NCBI GenBank assembly: GCA_951804985.1
Contig: OX638133.1
Location: 33,319,963 to 33,383,962, forward strand
Reading direction: 5' to 3'
Source of the DNA: Dryomyza anilis
Lineage: Eukaryota; Arthropoda; Insecta; Diptera; Dryomyzidae
Length of the DNA stretch: 64,000 nt
Shown here: piece after piece, positions 32,284-43,012 of the stretch
Layout: every line of letters begins with the position of its first letter
Numbering within the stretch: position 1 is the first letter of the stretch
Notes under the pieces: model-generated
Seen by the model: the letters and a program-made list of their open reading frames with translations, nothing else
What the model was told of the DNA's origin: nothing
Database searches by the model: none
Program-made: the position numbers and the translations under genes

Positions 32284-33164
32284 AAGGGTTTTTCAACAGG
32301 GACGCTACAAAAGTAGAGCGATAGGGACAGCAAACGACGTCATATTTCTTGCCACTCTTTTGACATTTCTCTTTAGTAAGGTTTGCCATTTCATGACCAC
32401 TAGAAGCGACGTATGTTCGTGAATTGGGCTGAGCAACAATTTGAAAATGATTCGGATTTTCATCGAAAAATCATATTCAGCGATGAGGCTCATTTCTGGC
32501 TAAATGGCTTCGTCAATAAACAAAATATGCGTTATTGCTGAGACAGCTATCTACACGTACTCCATGAGTCATCATTGCATCCCGAAAAAATTACGGTTTG
32601 GTGCGGTTTATGGGCCGGCGGCGTCATTGGGCCGTACTTCTTCCGTGATGATCAAGACCGGCACGTTACTGTGAATGGGAATCGTTACCGTTCAATGATA
32701 ACCGAATATTTTTGGCCTCAATTGGATGATATGGACTTGGAGGACATGTGGTTCCAACAGGACGGCGCCACAAGCCACACAGCGAATGTCACAATCAATT
32801 TATTGGAAACCAAGTTTGGAGAACGTGTTATCTCACGAAATGGTCCAGTCGATTGGCGCCGTTAGACTATTTCCTGTGGAGCTACGTCAAGTCTATGGTC
32901 TAGGCCAAGAAGCCAGCGACGATTGATAACTCCGATGAACTTCGTACGAATATCGAACGTGAAATTGCAGCAGTATCGGCCGATTTATGCTTGAAACCCG
33001 TCGAAAATTGGGTTCAGCGTTTGGACTTCTGCAAGCGTGTCCGTGGTGACCATGCAAAAGAAATCGAGTTCCATACATAATGGCATCAAACGTACTTTTA
33101 CAGGAATAAATAATTTCATTGATATCCAAAACCGTTTTTGTAGCGCTCCTATTGGAAAACCCTT
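32284..33164 (+). mobile_element. Tc1/mariner-type transposon, defective
   Basis: TA-flanked (32282-32283 and 33165-33166) with terminal inverted repeats: AAGGGTTTTTCAACAGGGAC at the left and, read inverted, AAGGGTTTTCCAATAGGAGC at the right, both continuing to CGCTACAAAA. Element length is 881 bp against roughly 1.3 kb for intact mariners. The N-terminal third of the transposase (helix-turn-helix region) is missing. It carries the transposase pseudogene at 32405-33080. Confidence 0.88.
32405..33080 (+). pseudogene. Tc1/mariner DDE transposase pseudogene
   Basis: The protein would bind the TIRs and cut and paste the element at TA sites. Reading from about 32405 the frame has FSDEAHFWLNGF (first catalytic D), an in-frame TGA at 32539-32541, then HPEKITVWCGLWAGGVIG and WFQQDGATSHTA (second catalytic D). 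Around 32856-32863 a deletion removes the segment that should hold the third catalytic residue and shifts the frame. The C-terminal part resumes one base over with LDYFLWSYVKS, has a TAG at 32901-32903, and ends at TAA 33078-33080. Missing start, two nonsense codons, a frameshift and a lost catalytic residue make it dead. Confidence 0.9.
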
Positions 33165-33167
33165 TAG

Positions 33168-33468
33168 CACAGAATTAGCAGCAAAATAGGGATTTGTTGC
33201 GCCAACCAACTCTTTGCCAACTTTTTCGGTTCTCTCAACAGCTAAATCGGTTGTTTTGTCAAAATTAAAAGAGGTGTAGTTTGGATTACAACCAATTTCG
33301 AACTGTTTAGTACAGATTTAGAACTATAGGCTAAAATTTCAAGACCCATCCGAATATGGTACCTCCGTGAGCAAATTAGTAGACAATTCGATTTAACCGA
33401 ATGAAGAGTGTGCAATTAACTTTTTCGTTCTTCCAACCTCATACCAAGAGAGGATTTTTCTGTGTGTA
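33168..33468 (+). mobile_element. N-family miniature DNA element, copy N4
   Basis: Starts CACAGAATTAGCAGC, just after the mariner's TA, then TTGTTGCGCCAACCAACTC, the shared interior with small deletions, and GAGGATTTTTCTGTGTG at the right end. Same orientation as N3, with the mariner between them. Confidence 0.7.
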
Positions 33469-34435
33469 TGAATATAATTTTCGTAATACGCATTTCGTTA
33501 AAATATATAACAAACAATCTGTAGGTATAACTCAGTCTTATTAATATCAAATGTGTATAATATAATTTCAATTATTAAACTTAATAACTTGAAAATCTCT
33601 TTAACCAAATTTCTTTGCCTGGTTCCAGATACCCATTTGATCGACCATAGTTATTTCACTGGTTTCATTTACATCTTAAACTATTTTCTTGCATCATGAT
33701 ATCTTTCTTATGGCAGACAAACTTTCATCAAAAGTGCAAAATTGTTTGAATAATTTGCATAAAAAAAGTATTACGTTCACTTGTTGGAGTTCTGATTGGC
33801 TTAAATGGTAAAAAATACCACTTTGTTATGCCAAAAGTTCACTTGCAAAAAGTTGTTTGTTTTTTTAATATAGTTTTTATTTTTTATTTGAATTTTATTT
33901 CATTTTATTTTAGAAAATTCAACAAACAAAAGAAACTAATGGCTTTTTAAGAATGTAAACGCGCAACATTCGTAGCATTCAACATTTTTCAAGTTAATTA
34001 ATATGCAAAGCGAAGACTTTGTAGTGCCGGAAAATAAAATAAAACAAGACGTAAAAGAAACGAAACGAAACCAAACGTAACGTAACGCAGAAAGTCGTTA
34101 AAGTTTAATTAATTACGGGGTGCGGTTTTGGGGCAGGTTGGCAACGTTCTGCCTTGCAGAGTGAAAACTTTGCTCAACTTTTATTGCATATCATTGGAAA
34201 CAGGTGGCAAATGGCTGTGTTTTTTTTTTCGAGTGCAGAGTTCTATGCAAATCATGTTGTCAACGTAGTTTGATGCGGAAGCGATTACATTAATAAGCGA
34301 TTACATTAGGTTGCTAAAGAGGTCATAGCTTATGTGAAGTTTTCATATGGAATTAAACATGAATGTATTAAATACAAAATTTAGATGCAGTTTTATTTAT
34401 TTTAATTATGGTTAATACAATTTATTTTAGTTTTA
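33469..34435. other. Non-coding stretch
   Basis: The part at 34020-34300 looks less repetitive than its surroundings (CAGGTTGGCAACGTTCTGCC, AACTTTTATTGCATATCATT, AGTTTAATTAATTACGGGG). It could be conserved unique DNA such as an enhancer; no exon signal is seen. Confidence 0.45.
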
Positions 34436-34692
34436 TTCCCAGCATTAAAAGTAGAAGGGTATATTTTAAAAGGCGTGTCGAGTATAAACATATATTATGT
34501 CGGTCCGTTTGCTTGTTGAAATCACGATTACAGAAAAATCAAGAGATCTAGATCAATGAAAAATATACATTAATCTAATGTAGGCTATAAGGTAGGCTAT
34601 AAGGTATTGAAAATGGGCATAATTGGACGATTGTGACTTGCGATTTGCGCGCCTTTGGAAATATACCTCATATACGAGAGCATTTCAGCGCA
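34436..34692 (+). repeat. T-family relic
   Basis: GAAGGGTATATTTTAAAAGG, GTCGGTCCGTTTGC, TTGTTGAAATCACGATTACA, GAAAAATCAAGAGATC and GGGCATAATTGGACGATTGTGAC follow the order of the T element at 37490-38075, with the right half lost. Confidence 0.55.
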
Positions 34693-34923
34693 CACTCAGA
34701 AAAAAAAACTCACAAAATCGCATTAAAATTTGTCAATAGGACAAGTATTGTTTTAATAGTATACACATAATAAATATTTTCATACAAACTCAAATAAATT
34801 TTATAGTATTTTGTAGTATTTAATGGGATTCACCGATTGAGTTAATAGTTTATGGGACAAATATCCTATTGACTAATTTTAATAGTAAAAACTATTAATT
34901 TTATGGTATGTTTTTTCTTAGTG
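34693..34923 (+). mobile_element. CACYCAG-family MITE, copy B
   Basis: Ends CACTCAGAAAAAAAAACTC and GTTTTTTCTTAGTG. The flanking dinucleotide is CA on both sides (34691-34692 and 34924-34925), not TA. Interior as in copy A, same orientation. Confidence 0.75.
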
Positions 34924-34925
34924 CA

Positions 34926-35271
34926 CTAACCACTGAACCACCTACTATAACTTTCAGCTACTACTCAAAACATTACTACTTCAAAACATTTCATCTGACC
35001 TACCTTACTTAGTGGTTTTGTTTTTTTGAATATTTATTTTTTATGTTATGTCTGAATTTTTTTTATTTTATTTGTGTAAATTAACAATTTTGATCTCTTA
35101 TACCGTCTTAAAATAAAATGGGGCCCCAATTTAAAACCAAAGAACAGGTATGATTCGGGAGAGATGGATTTTAAAATTTCTGCATATAACAATAAAATAG
35201 TAAAAGAGTTAAGTCGAATTTCACTTTTGTGATTTTGGTTTCTCGAAAAATATGGTTAGTCTTTACATGTC
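34926..35271. other. AT-rich non-coding stretch
   Basis: Nothing supported. Confidence 0.5.
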
Positions 35272-35279
35272 CAACAAAT

Positions 35280-35820
35280 TAGGGATGTCCAAAATACATC
35301 GATGTTTCATAAACACTCGATATATTGCTTCGATACATCGATGCTTTCCGATGTAATATAAGCCTCAGAATCTATTCGATACATCGATATATTTTTTTGA
35401 TATATCGAATCACTGTTTGAAATTAATTATTGCTTATCGTAACTAGCTAAATTTAATTATTTATTTGAAATTATTCTATTTGAAATTAAACACTTTAAAT
35501 AACCAATTGCTTCATACGTGATTTTCGTGTTTTTCTCAAAATGACATAACATTTTTAATTCCAACGTCTTAATTATTTTGTATAATAAGAAAATGCTTCA
35601 AGTCAAACAATTATTTATTTTAAACTATTTATATAGGTTATTTGACATATAAAATGTTATAAAATCTAATTAAAGTTATAAATTACTTAGCTAATAATTT
35701 TTCATTCGAAATATTGAAAACATCGATGTTTTTATTCGATACATCGGAAAACATCGCTGTAACAAGTCGATGTATTATATCGACCAAAACATCGATATTT
35801 TTTTCAGATGGACATCCCTA
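35280..35820. mobile_element. hAT-type MITE rich in ATCGAT/CGATA motifs
   Basis: Ends TAGGGATGTCCA and TGGACATCCCTA (12-bp perfect inverted repeat), flanked by the exact 8-bp duplication CAACAAAT (35272-35279 and 35821-35828). Eight-bp duplications with TAGGGRTG-like ends are typical of hAT elements. Both sub-terminal regions carry clusters of ACATCGATG, TTCGATACATCG and GATATATCGA. No transposase. Confidence 0.85.
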
Positions 35821-35828
35821 CAACAAAT

Positions 35829-36267
35829 GTTATTATCAAAATTAAATTGAAATAAAATAAAACAAATAATATTTCCGATAGGTCTGAACGTTTCCGTTCG
35901 ATTCTTATTAAACTTAACACAGTGTATTTATCTGGACATGGTAGCACTGATGTGGTATGATTTTTTTCTATATTTAAAAGCAACTCGATTTATTGAGTGA
36001 TTTCTCAAATAAAGTACCGCATTTTTATCGAAAAATTGAAAAATTATTCAAATTTTATATGTTTTATCCCACTAACAGCGCTGTAAGTTTTTAATTACAC
36101 ATTCCATAAAATAAAATCTACGTAAGTTGCACTCAGGAACATTTTTTTTTTGTTAGATACTCGGATTTTTGATTTTCAAGGAGATTTCCGATTTTCCACT
36201 ACCCAAATTTTCAAGATCCATGAAATTTTATCGACTTTGTAAATTTGCGTATTTTTAATACAAACCC
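35829..36267. other. AT-rich non-coding stretch
   Basis: Nothing supported. Confidence 0.5.
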
Positions 36268-36404
36268 CATGAAGTATCCGAAGAAGTACCTCTATTTGTC
36301 AAGGATAACCCATTCGCTATAACTCTAACCTTGGGGGGTCAGGTTAGAGTTATAGCGAATGGGTTTTCCTGGACAAATAGAGGTACTTCTTCGGATACTT
36401 CATG
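36268..36404. repeat. Long near-perfect hairpin (63-base arms)
   Basis: The left arm from CATGAAGTATCCGAAGAAGT to TAACTCTAACC (36268-36330), the 11-base loop TTGGGGGGTCA, and the right arm GGTTAGAGTTATAGCG to GGATACTTCATG (36342-36404). Only a few mismatches around CAAGGATAA/TTTTCCTGG. It could be a foldback MITE without a recognisable target duplication, or a hairpin-RNA source if transcribed. Confidence 0.85.
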
Positions 36405-37230
36405 AAACACTAAGAAAATAAAGATGTTTCCCAGAAATATCACAGCCCTAAATATCAAGTTATATACAAATTATTTAGATCTACTTTGAGACAACCATGT
36501 CACAAACCATCTCTCCAACAAATACGATAAATATTGCTGACAAATGTCTTTCAAATTTACGATTATTATAGCAATAGTTGCGGAATATTTAGAAAAAGTA
36601 CTCCATAAGAATTCGTGGTGTAGTTTTTTTTTTTTAATAAAAGGATCAAATGGATTTTTATTTATTTTATAATTAATCCTTGTTTACATCGTCATCGACT
36701 TTATAAAGCCTTCGACGGAAAATTATACAACGACTGGAATTTTCAAAGATGAACCAGGTCTGGGGTGTTGCTGTAAGCATGGTGTACTTTGAAAAGAAGA
36801 TATTTTCCATCACGTGTTGAAAATTTATATCCCAGATATTTTGATTTTCACTTTTACCATTAACATGATATATTTCAGTTAGAGCCCTTTATACATTATT
36901 CGATTTATTTAATAATTGTTGTGGACAATTCGAGCGGACAGAAAGAGTACGACCTTGCCTTTTTTATATTAGCCAAATGTCAAAAAAAAACGCCAATTGT
37001 TTTGCTGCAATTGTCCCGCAATGCAGGATTTTTGCTGTGAATCTATTGTGAATATGGCAATTTTCATTGCTGTTGTGACAAACATCTTGTAACTATCTGC
37101 ATATATGTCATATTTAAAAAATATTAAGAGTTTTTCTGCAAATTTATTGAAACTTATGGGATATATAAATATTTGCTACTAGGCGTAAATTTAAAGTGAT
37201 AGTTGCAGCAAGTCTTTCATAAGATTGTTT
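36405..37230. other. AT-rich non-coding stretch
   Basis: No supported gene. A loosely repeated TGTGAC/GCAATTTTCATTGC part lies at about 37010-37080. Confidence 0.5.
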
Positions 37231-37378
37231 TCTGAGTGTAGTAAAAATTGTATTTGGATCATGATAGGGAACTGATAATGGAATTTTTCCTAGCAACACC
37301 CGATCAGTTACACAACGAAAATGATCTGAACATAGTCATATCTACCCTAATAAGGGAAATTTCTACTTGGTAAGCTGG
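37231..37378 (+). repeat. P-family relic (copy P4)
   Basis: TGGATCATGATAGGGAACTG, CACCCGATCAGTTACACAAC, GATCTGAACATAGTC, then CCCTAATAAGGGAAATTTCT and ACTTGG follow the right-hand part of P1. Confidence 0.5.
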
Positions 37379-37489
37379 ACTTTTTAGCATTGCTTCAAAA
37401 GGTTAATGATGAATGAAGCTTTAATCCGGAAATGATTTAATATAAAATATAACCGGTGTGCCGGTTTTTACGGTATTATTCGTTTTTTT

Positions 37490-38075
37490 TTATACCCTAC
37501 ACTAAGAGTGAAAGGGTATATTCAGTTTGGTACGCCGTTTGTAACACCCATAGGGAAGCATCTCTGGTATGGAAAAGTATATATATTCTTGATCAGCATG
37601 ACCTCCTGAGTTCGTGATGTCCGTCCGTCTGTCTGTCTGTCTCTCTGTCTGTATGTTGAAATCACGATTACAGAAAAAGTAGAAGAGATAGAACTTATAT
37701 ATCTAAGCTGTCTGAACAAGAAAATTGGCATGATGGGTCTATTGTGACCTGAGAACCTACCACTTATGTTCAAATACCTCATATAAAATGAATATCTACA
37801 GATCAATATTACAATTATGAGGTTAACTTTTTTGGGCAAATATATATTGACATTATGCTCAAATACATGAAAATAATGTTTTTCGGCCAAACGACTCGTG
37901 GTTACAAAAAAAAATCAAAATTCGGTACATCTACCCATTTTAATTATGGGTATCAAATGAATGAAAGTTCTTCAGCGATGAAAAGTTTGTAGTTATTTTC
38001 AGGATTCGTATACCCTGGTGACCTATATACCAATTTGAATAGTAACCACACATATCTGTAGGGTATTTATAGTCG
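37490..38075 (+). mobile_element. T-family element, copy T2
   Basis: Begins TATACCCTACACTAAGAGTG, itself followed by AAAGGGTATA (a terminal stem), and ends CTGTAGGGTATTTATAGTCG. Internal marks: TTCTTGATCAGCATGACCTC, a (GTCT)n/(GTCC)n tract at about 37621-37650, GTTGAAATCACGATTACAG, and GGATTCGTATACCCTGGTGA. Inverted relative to T1. No real open frame. Class not assigned. Confidence 0.7.
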
Positions 38076-39094
38076 GCTTAGTCCAACTAAATGTTTCATA
38101 ATGTACGATTTTATACCTATATTAAAATACAAGTTTTAAACATTTGGAAATTCATGAAAGTTAGATGTAACATAATATGTTTGCTGCAAAACATATTTTT
38201 TCCCTGTGTGTATATCACTATCATTCATGGATACGATTTAAAACTTTTATGTTTCTTTATAAAATAGAAATTGTTACAAATTTGTTAAAGGAATTGAACA
38301 ATATCAGAGACACAAACGAATTGTTCAATATTTCTTACAGCGAATACTACAACCTATACATTTTCGGTTATAAGAAACGTATTTAATATTTACGTGAACT
38401 GAATAAGTTGTTTGTACACTGGATTGCTCAATTTTGTGTGCAGTTAAAAGCGATAAAAGTTCCACATAAAAACAGCGATTTATTTCTAAAAATAACCACA
38501 TGCTTAAAACTGCGATACTAAGCTCTGTAATACTAACTAACACCTCAAGTAAATCAATTAGCTAAATGTTCTGCTTCTCATGCACCCACATATTTTACTC
38601 TTTCATTTATGTACTTTTTTCTATTACAACTTTTTTACTTTTCACTACTATATTTACTTCTATTTTTTCGCATTTAGTTGATGCTCTTTGAATTTCTTCG
38701 TTCTGCTGCTGGTATCAGTGGCATTGCTATAGTTAGAGTGCAACCTAAGTCCAGCACTGACTCAATTACACAATTTCTACAATAACTTGCAGTTTTAATT
38801 TGCGTTTTTAATCCGATTTTTTGCGTTACCTTTTTTTTTTTGGTTCATTTCTTTTAGTTTTTCACATTAATACGTTTCGTTTGCTCCATGGCTCATTGCG
38901 TTATTGTCATCTCTTTCGCACATTTTTAATTTAATTCCAGTGCATAATTCGTTTTGGTAGAACTAATTAGCAGAGCGGAGCAACAACAGCGAAGTCGACA
39001 ACTTAAAAATGCAGTCAAAATGGGAGTGAAAAAAAAATATTATTTGATGTCATTTATTTTATAGCGCACATTAAGCTCTCTCGGACATATGCAT
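38076..39094. other. Non-coding stretch
   Basis: The part at 38690-39010 is less repetitive (GCTGCTGGTATCAGTGGC, CAGAGCGGAGCAACAACAGC) and may be unique sequence. No splice-bounded exon was found. Confidence 0.45.
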
Positions 39095-39300
39095 CCCTGG
39101 TAGAAATTTGATCGATGCACCAGGGGAAAGTTATCGGATTTCTTCGGATAGACCCTATTTAGAGCAAACGTAGACATAGCCTATTCATATTGTTATCGTG
39201 ATCACCATTTTAGTGTTTTCATTATCTAATTAACTGTTCAGAGCTACATAATTTGTTATTTTCGATCGGGCAAAGATAGGAATCTCTTCGGAAAAACGGG
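39095..39300 (-). repeat. P-family relic (copy P3, one end)
   Basis: CCCTGGTAGAAATTTGATCG at the left end, then GACCCTATTTAGAGCAAACG, TTATCGTGATCACCATTTTAG and TTCAGAGCTACATAA, which read in reverse match P1 at about 26905-27005. P-like sequence ending ATTTCTACTGGGA at 40040-40148 may be the other end of the same disrupted insertion. Confidence 0.5.
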
Positions 39301-40039
39301 TAAAGTTTTTAATAAACGGGAAAATTTTGGAATTACCTTAGGAATATTAGGAACATATTTTTATGATCTCTTGGTATAATATTTAAATGAATTATATTGT
39401 TAGTATTTAATATTATCTCCATTAATATTCATATTTAATATTTTAAAAAGGTATTTTACTCGTTCTTGTATCAGGTTAAGTGTCAAAAAGGCTATTTGTC
39501 GATTTTTAATCCGGAAAATACTTTTATGTTGTTATTTGGATCCTAACAAGGCAATGCTACGATAAACAAGGACATTATAAACTTATAAACGGAACCTTAA
39601 AAAATACTCAGGCGATCCGTTTTTTTACTTTATTTGGGTCTCGTCAATGCACATAAGAAATAATCACATAATCTGTTCTTGAGAAGTTTTGCTAACTTTT
39701 TGGATTTTTTTGAGATTTTTTAAAGATTTTTCACCTAACTCAGCTAATTCTACTGATTTTTATATCCATACAACCTACAATTTCAAAAGTCAAGTTCTCT
39801 GAAAATGTCTCCATACTTTTTAATGTTTAAAAATATCCAATCTTTTAAATTTGACATTGCTTTTCATTTCTTTAGTAATGAAACTTACTTGTGATTCATT
39901 ATTTTGTAATGCCCGAAAATTCAACCAATTGCCTTCCCCATCACTGATTTCGCCTTTTTTTTTTTAGAGCTTTTTGAACCACTGTGCAATGTTAGGGTGA
40001 AAACGTTTGAGACTTAAACCACCTTTAAAATTACCCGTT
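39301..40039. other. AT-rich non-coding stretch
   Basis: Nothing supported. Confidence 0.5.
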
Positions 40040-40148
40040 AAGTTAATTGCATTAAAAAGAGATGGTGTACCCGATTTATTACCCCGATTATCTGAAGTAA
40101 TTACATAATGTTAAAATGCCCATGTCCCTATCGTAATTTCTACTGGGA
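40040..40148 (+). repeat. P-family relic (terminal piece)
   Basis: GGTGTACCCGATTTATTACC, CCCGATTATCTGAAG, then TGTCCCTATCGTAATTTCTA and CTGGGA resemble the right end of P1/P2. Confidence 0.45.
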
Positions 40149-40459
40149 ATATTCAACCAAACACATACACTAAACAAGCGCCATTTTGAATTTTAACGGA
40201 ATTTTTTTTATTCATTTTTTTAATATTTTGCCATCATATTTTTATTTCTCTCTATGCTATATTTCTTCAGTTTCAATTAGAATTCTTGCCAGCGGAAATA
40301 TTTTATTGGAATTTACATTTTTTCAAACTTCCTTTCTTCCTGTAGTCTGTGTTGCGTAGGATATATTATAGAAAATATTTACTTAAATATAACAATTAAT
40401 ACATCATAGTATTATAATAAAATAAATATAATAAATTACGTATTTTTGTTTTATTGCAG

Positions 40460-40507
40460 CACAAGGACAAACATTTTGTGATCAGTTCCATGCATTATTA
40501 TTAAATG
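40460..40507 (+). CDS. Candidate 48-base internal coding exon (microexon), function unknown
   Basis: A strong acceptor (TTTTTGTTTTATTGCAG, ending 40459) and a consensus donor (AATG followed by GTAAGTACTT, from 40508) bound 48 bases. Two frames contain stops. The third is open: two bases complete a codon, then QGQTFCDQFHALLLN, with one base left over. Introns on both sides would be phase 1, so the exon can be included or skipped without a frame change. I do not recognise the peptide and no neighbouring exon is visible. If real, the region around it is a long intron of a plus-strand gene. Confidence 0.45.
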
Positions 40508-40614
40508 GTAAGTACTTCGATACTTTATAAATAACAAAAATACTAAAGGCTACCAACTTTTCTGTAAATTTTTACATTATATAAAGGTAATGATTAAAAT
40601 CTATTCTGAAAATC
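40508..40614. promoter_or_regulatory. Candidate splice donor and downstream intron start
   Basis: GTAAGTACTTCG at 40508-40519 matches the metazoan 5' splice consensus almost perfectly. It has meaning only if the 48-base exon is real. Confidence 0.4.
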
Positions 40615-40935
40615 TACACTCAAAATAAAATGTCTGTAACAGTAGCAAAAAATGTTGCTAAAATAGCAAAAATGTTTGCTGAAAAGAGGAAAGCGACGGC
40701 TTTTGCTAAAACAGTAAATGACACGTTGCTGTTTCAGCAAACTTTTCTATGCTATTAGAGCAGACATTTGTTTTTGCTGTTAACTCCAATTCATAAAAAA
40801 ACAAATTCTGTATTAAGATCCTTAGCAAACCGTTCGCTACTGCAAATAAAAGTATGCTGTTAATGCAATTTAAAGTTTGCTAAAATTAACACTTAGAGTT
40901 TGCTATTAATATTTGCTATTAACATTTGCATTTTT
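40615..40935. repeat. TTTGCTA/TAGCAAA-rich repeat, possibly a MITE
   Basis: Dense in GCTAAAA, TAGCAAAA, TTTGCTGTT and GTTTGCTATT words. The left half mostly carries GCAAAA and the right half TTTGC, so the halves are partly inverted. It begins ACACTCAAAATAAAATG. No clean ends. Confidence 0.4.
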
Positions 40936-41425
40936 TTCTATTTCTATTTAAATTAATTTTAAAATTACATTTTAAACCGATTTCTATCATAAAATACGCT
41001 GAAAAACTAATATACTACCCAACCAAATTGTTGATTTTTTTTTATTTAAGAGAAAACGTTATTTTGCTTTACTTACATTCATATCAATTCTGTATCTGCA
41101 GATTGAATCTGTGTTTCTAAGTGAATTGGCATTTGCTGTACCCTGTTCGAGTACGTGTGCTTAACTGTGTGTGCCTGCATGTGCGTAAGTGTAACAGTTT
41201 GCTTGGCTGCATGTAAAAGTCCTTTATGCGCCCCATTGAGCATCCACTTTCAACGTTGACATACTTTAAATAAAAAATGTTTCCTTTTGAAACGCAACAT
41301 GTATTAGCAGTATGTGGTTTCTTCAAAGCATCATGTGGATATTGTAAATTGGTTCACTAAATTTTTGTAAATTTAGATTTTCTAGAAATTTGTTCGAACT
41401 CATGACTAACTGACTACATTTGTTT
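40936..41425. other. Non-coding stretch left of the minisatellite
   Basis: The part at 41120-41260 is less AT-rich (GTTCGAGTACGTGTGC, TGTGTGCCTGCATGTGCG). Nothing is called. Confidence 0.5.
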
Positions 41426-42850
41426 TACCTATCCTACCTATCCTACCTATCCTACCTATCCTACCTATCCTACCTATCCTACCTATCCTACCTACCTATC
41501 CTACCTACCTATCCTACCTACCTATCCTACCTACCTATCCTACCTACCTATCCTACCTACCTATCCTACCTATCCTACCTATCCTACCTATCCTACCTAT
41601 CCTACCTATCCTACCTATCCTACCTATCCTACCTATCCTACCTATCCTACCTATCCTACCTATCCTACCTATCCTACCTATCCTACCTATCCTACCTATC
41701 CTACCTATCCTACCTATCCTACCTATCCTACCTATCCTACCTATCCTACCTATCCTACCTATCCTACCTATCCTACCTATCCTACCTATCCTACCTATCC
41801 TACCTATCCTACCTATCCTACCTATCCTACCTATCCTACCTATCCTACCTATCCTACCTATCCTACCTATCCTACCTATCCTACCTATCCTACCTATCCA
41901 CCTATCCTACCTATCCTACCTATCCTACCTATCCTACCTATCCTACCTATCCTACCTATCCTACCTATCCTACCTATCCTACCTATCCTACCTATCCTAC
42001 CTATCCTACCTATCCTACCTATCCTACCTATCCTACCTATCCTACCTATCCTACCTATCCTACCTATCCTACCTATCCTACCTATCCTACCTATCCTACC
42101 TATCCTACCTATCCTACCTATCCTACCTATCCTACCTATCCTACCTATCCTACCTATCCTACCTATCCTACCTATCCTACCTATCCTACCTATCCTACCT
42201 ATCCTACCTATCCTACCTATCCTACCTATCCTACCTATCCTACCTATCCTACCTATCCTACCTATCCTACCTATCCTACCTATCCTACCTATCCTACCTA
42301 TCCTACCTATCCTACCTATCCTACCTATCCTACCTATCCTACCTATCCTACCTATCCTACCTATCCTACATATCCTACCTATCCTACCTATCCTACCTAT
42401 CCTACCTATCCTACCTATCCTACCTATCCTACCTATCCTACCTATCCTACCTATCCTACCTATCCTACCTATCCTACCTATCCTACCTATCCTACCTATC
42501 CTACCTATCCTACCTATCCTACCTATCCTACCTATCCTACCTATCCTACCTATCCTACCTATCCTACCTATCCTACCTATCCTACCTATCCTACCTATCC
42601 TACCTATCCTACCTATCCTACCTATCCTACCTATCCTTCCTATCCTACCTATCCTACCTATCCTACCTATCCTACCTATCCTACCTATCCTACCTATCCT
42701 ACCTATCCTACCTATCCTACCTATCCTACCTATCCTACCTATCCTACATATCCTACCTATCCTACCTATCCTACCTATCCTACCTATCCTACCTATCCTA
42801 CCTATCCTACCTATCCTACCTATCCTACCTATCCTACCTATCCTACCTAT
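41426..42850. repeat. 9-bp minisatellite (CCTACCTAT)n, array 1
   Basis: About 155-160 units of CCTACCTAT, extremely uniform. A 13-bp variant (extra CCTA) is interspersed at about 41490-41565. Rare variants include a one-base deletion near 41899, CATATCC near 42368 and 42748, and TTCCTATCC near 42637. A period divisible by three keeps all plus-strand frames open, creating a long false reading frame (PTY or YLS repeats). The minus strand is rich in GG runs (ATAGGTAGG). Confidence 0.98.
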
Positions 42851-43012
42851 CCTGTCCTACCGTATTCTACCTTTTACTACCTTATTCTACCTTATTCTAC
42901 CTTATCCTACCTTATCCTACCTTATCCTACCTTATCCTACCTTATCCTAACTTATCCTATCTTATCCTACCTTATCCTACCTTATCCTACCTTACCCTAC
43001 CTTATCCTAGAC
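42851..43012. repeat. 10-bp degenerate extension of the minisatellite, copy 1
   Basis: After a CCTGTCCTACCGTATT transition the unit becomes CTTATCCTAC (10-bp period), about 15 units. One unit is CTTATCCTAA here. The duplicate at 47595-47766 has one extra unit. Confidence 0.92.

Noticed and set aside
41426..42850. CRISPR array
   Set aside because: No spacers and a 9-bp period; the genome is eukaryotic.
41426..42850. Telomeric repeat
   Set aside because: The unit is ATAGGTAGG, not TTAGG or another known telomere unit, and unique DNA lies on both sides.
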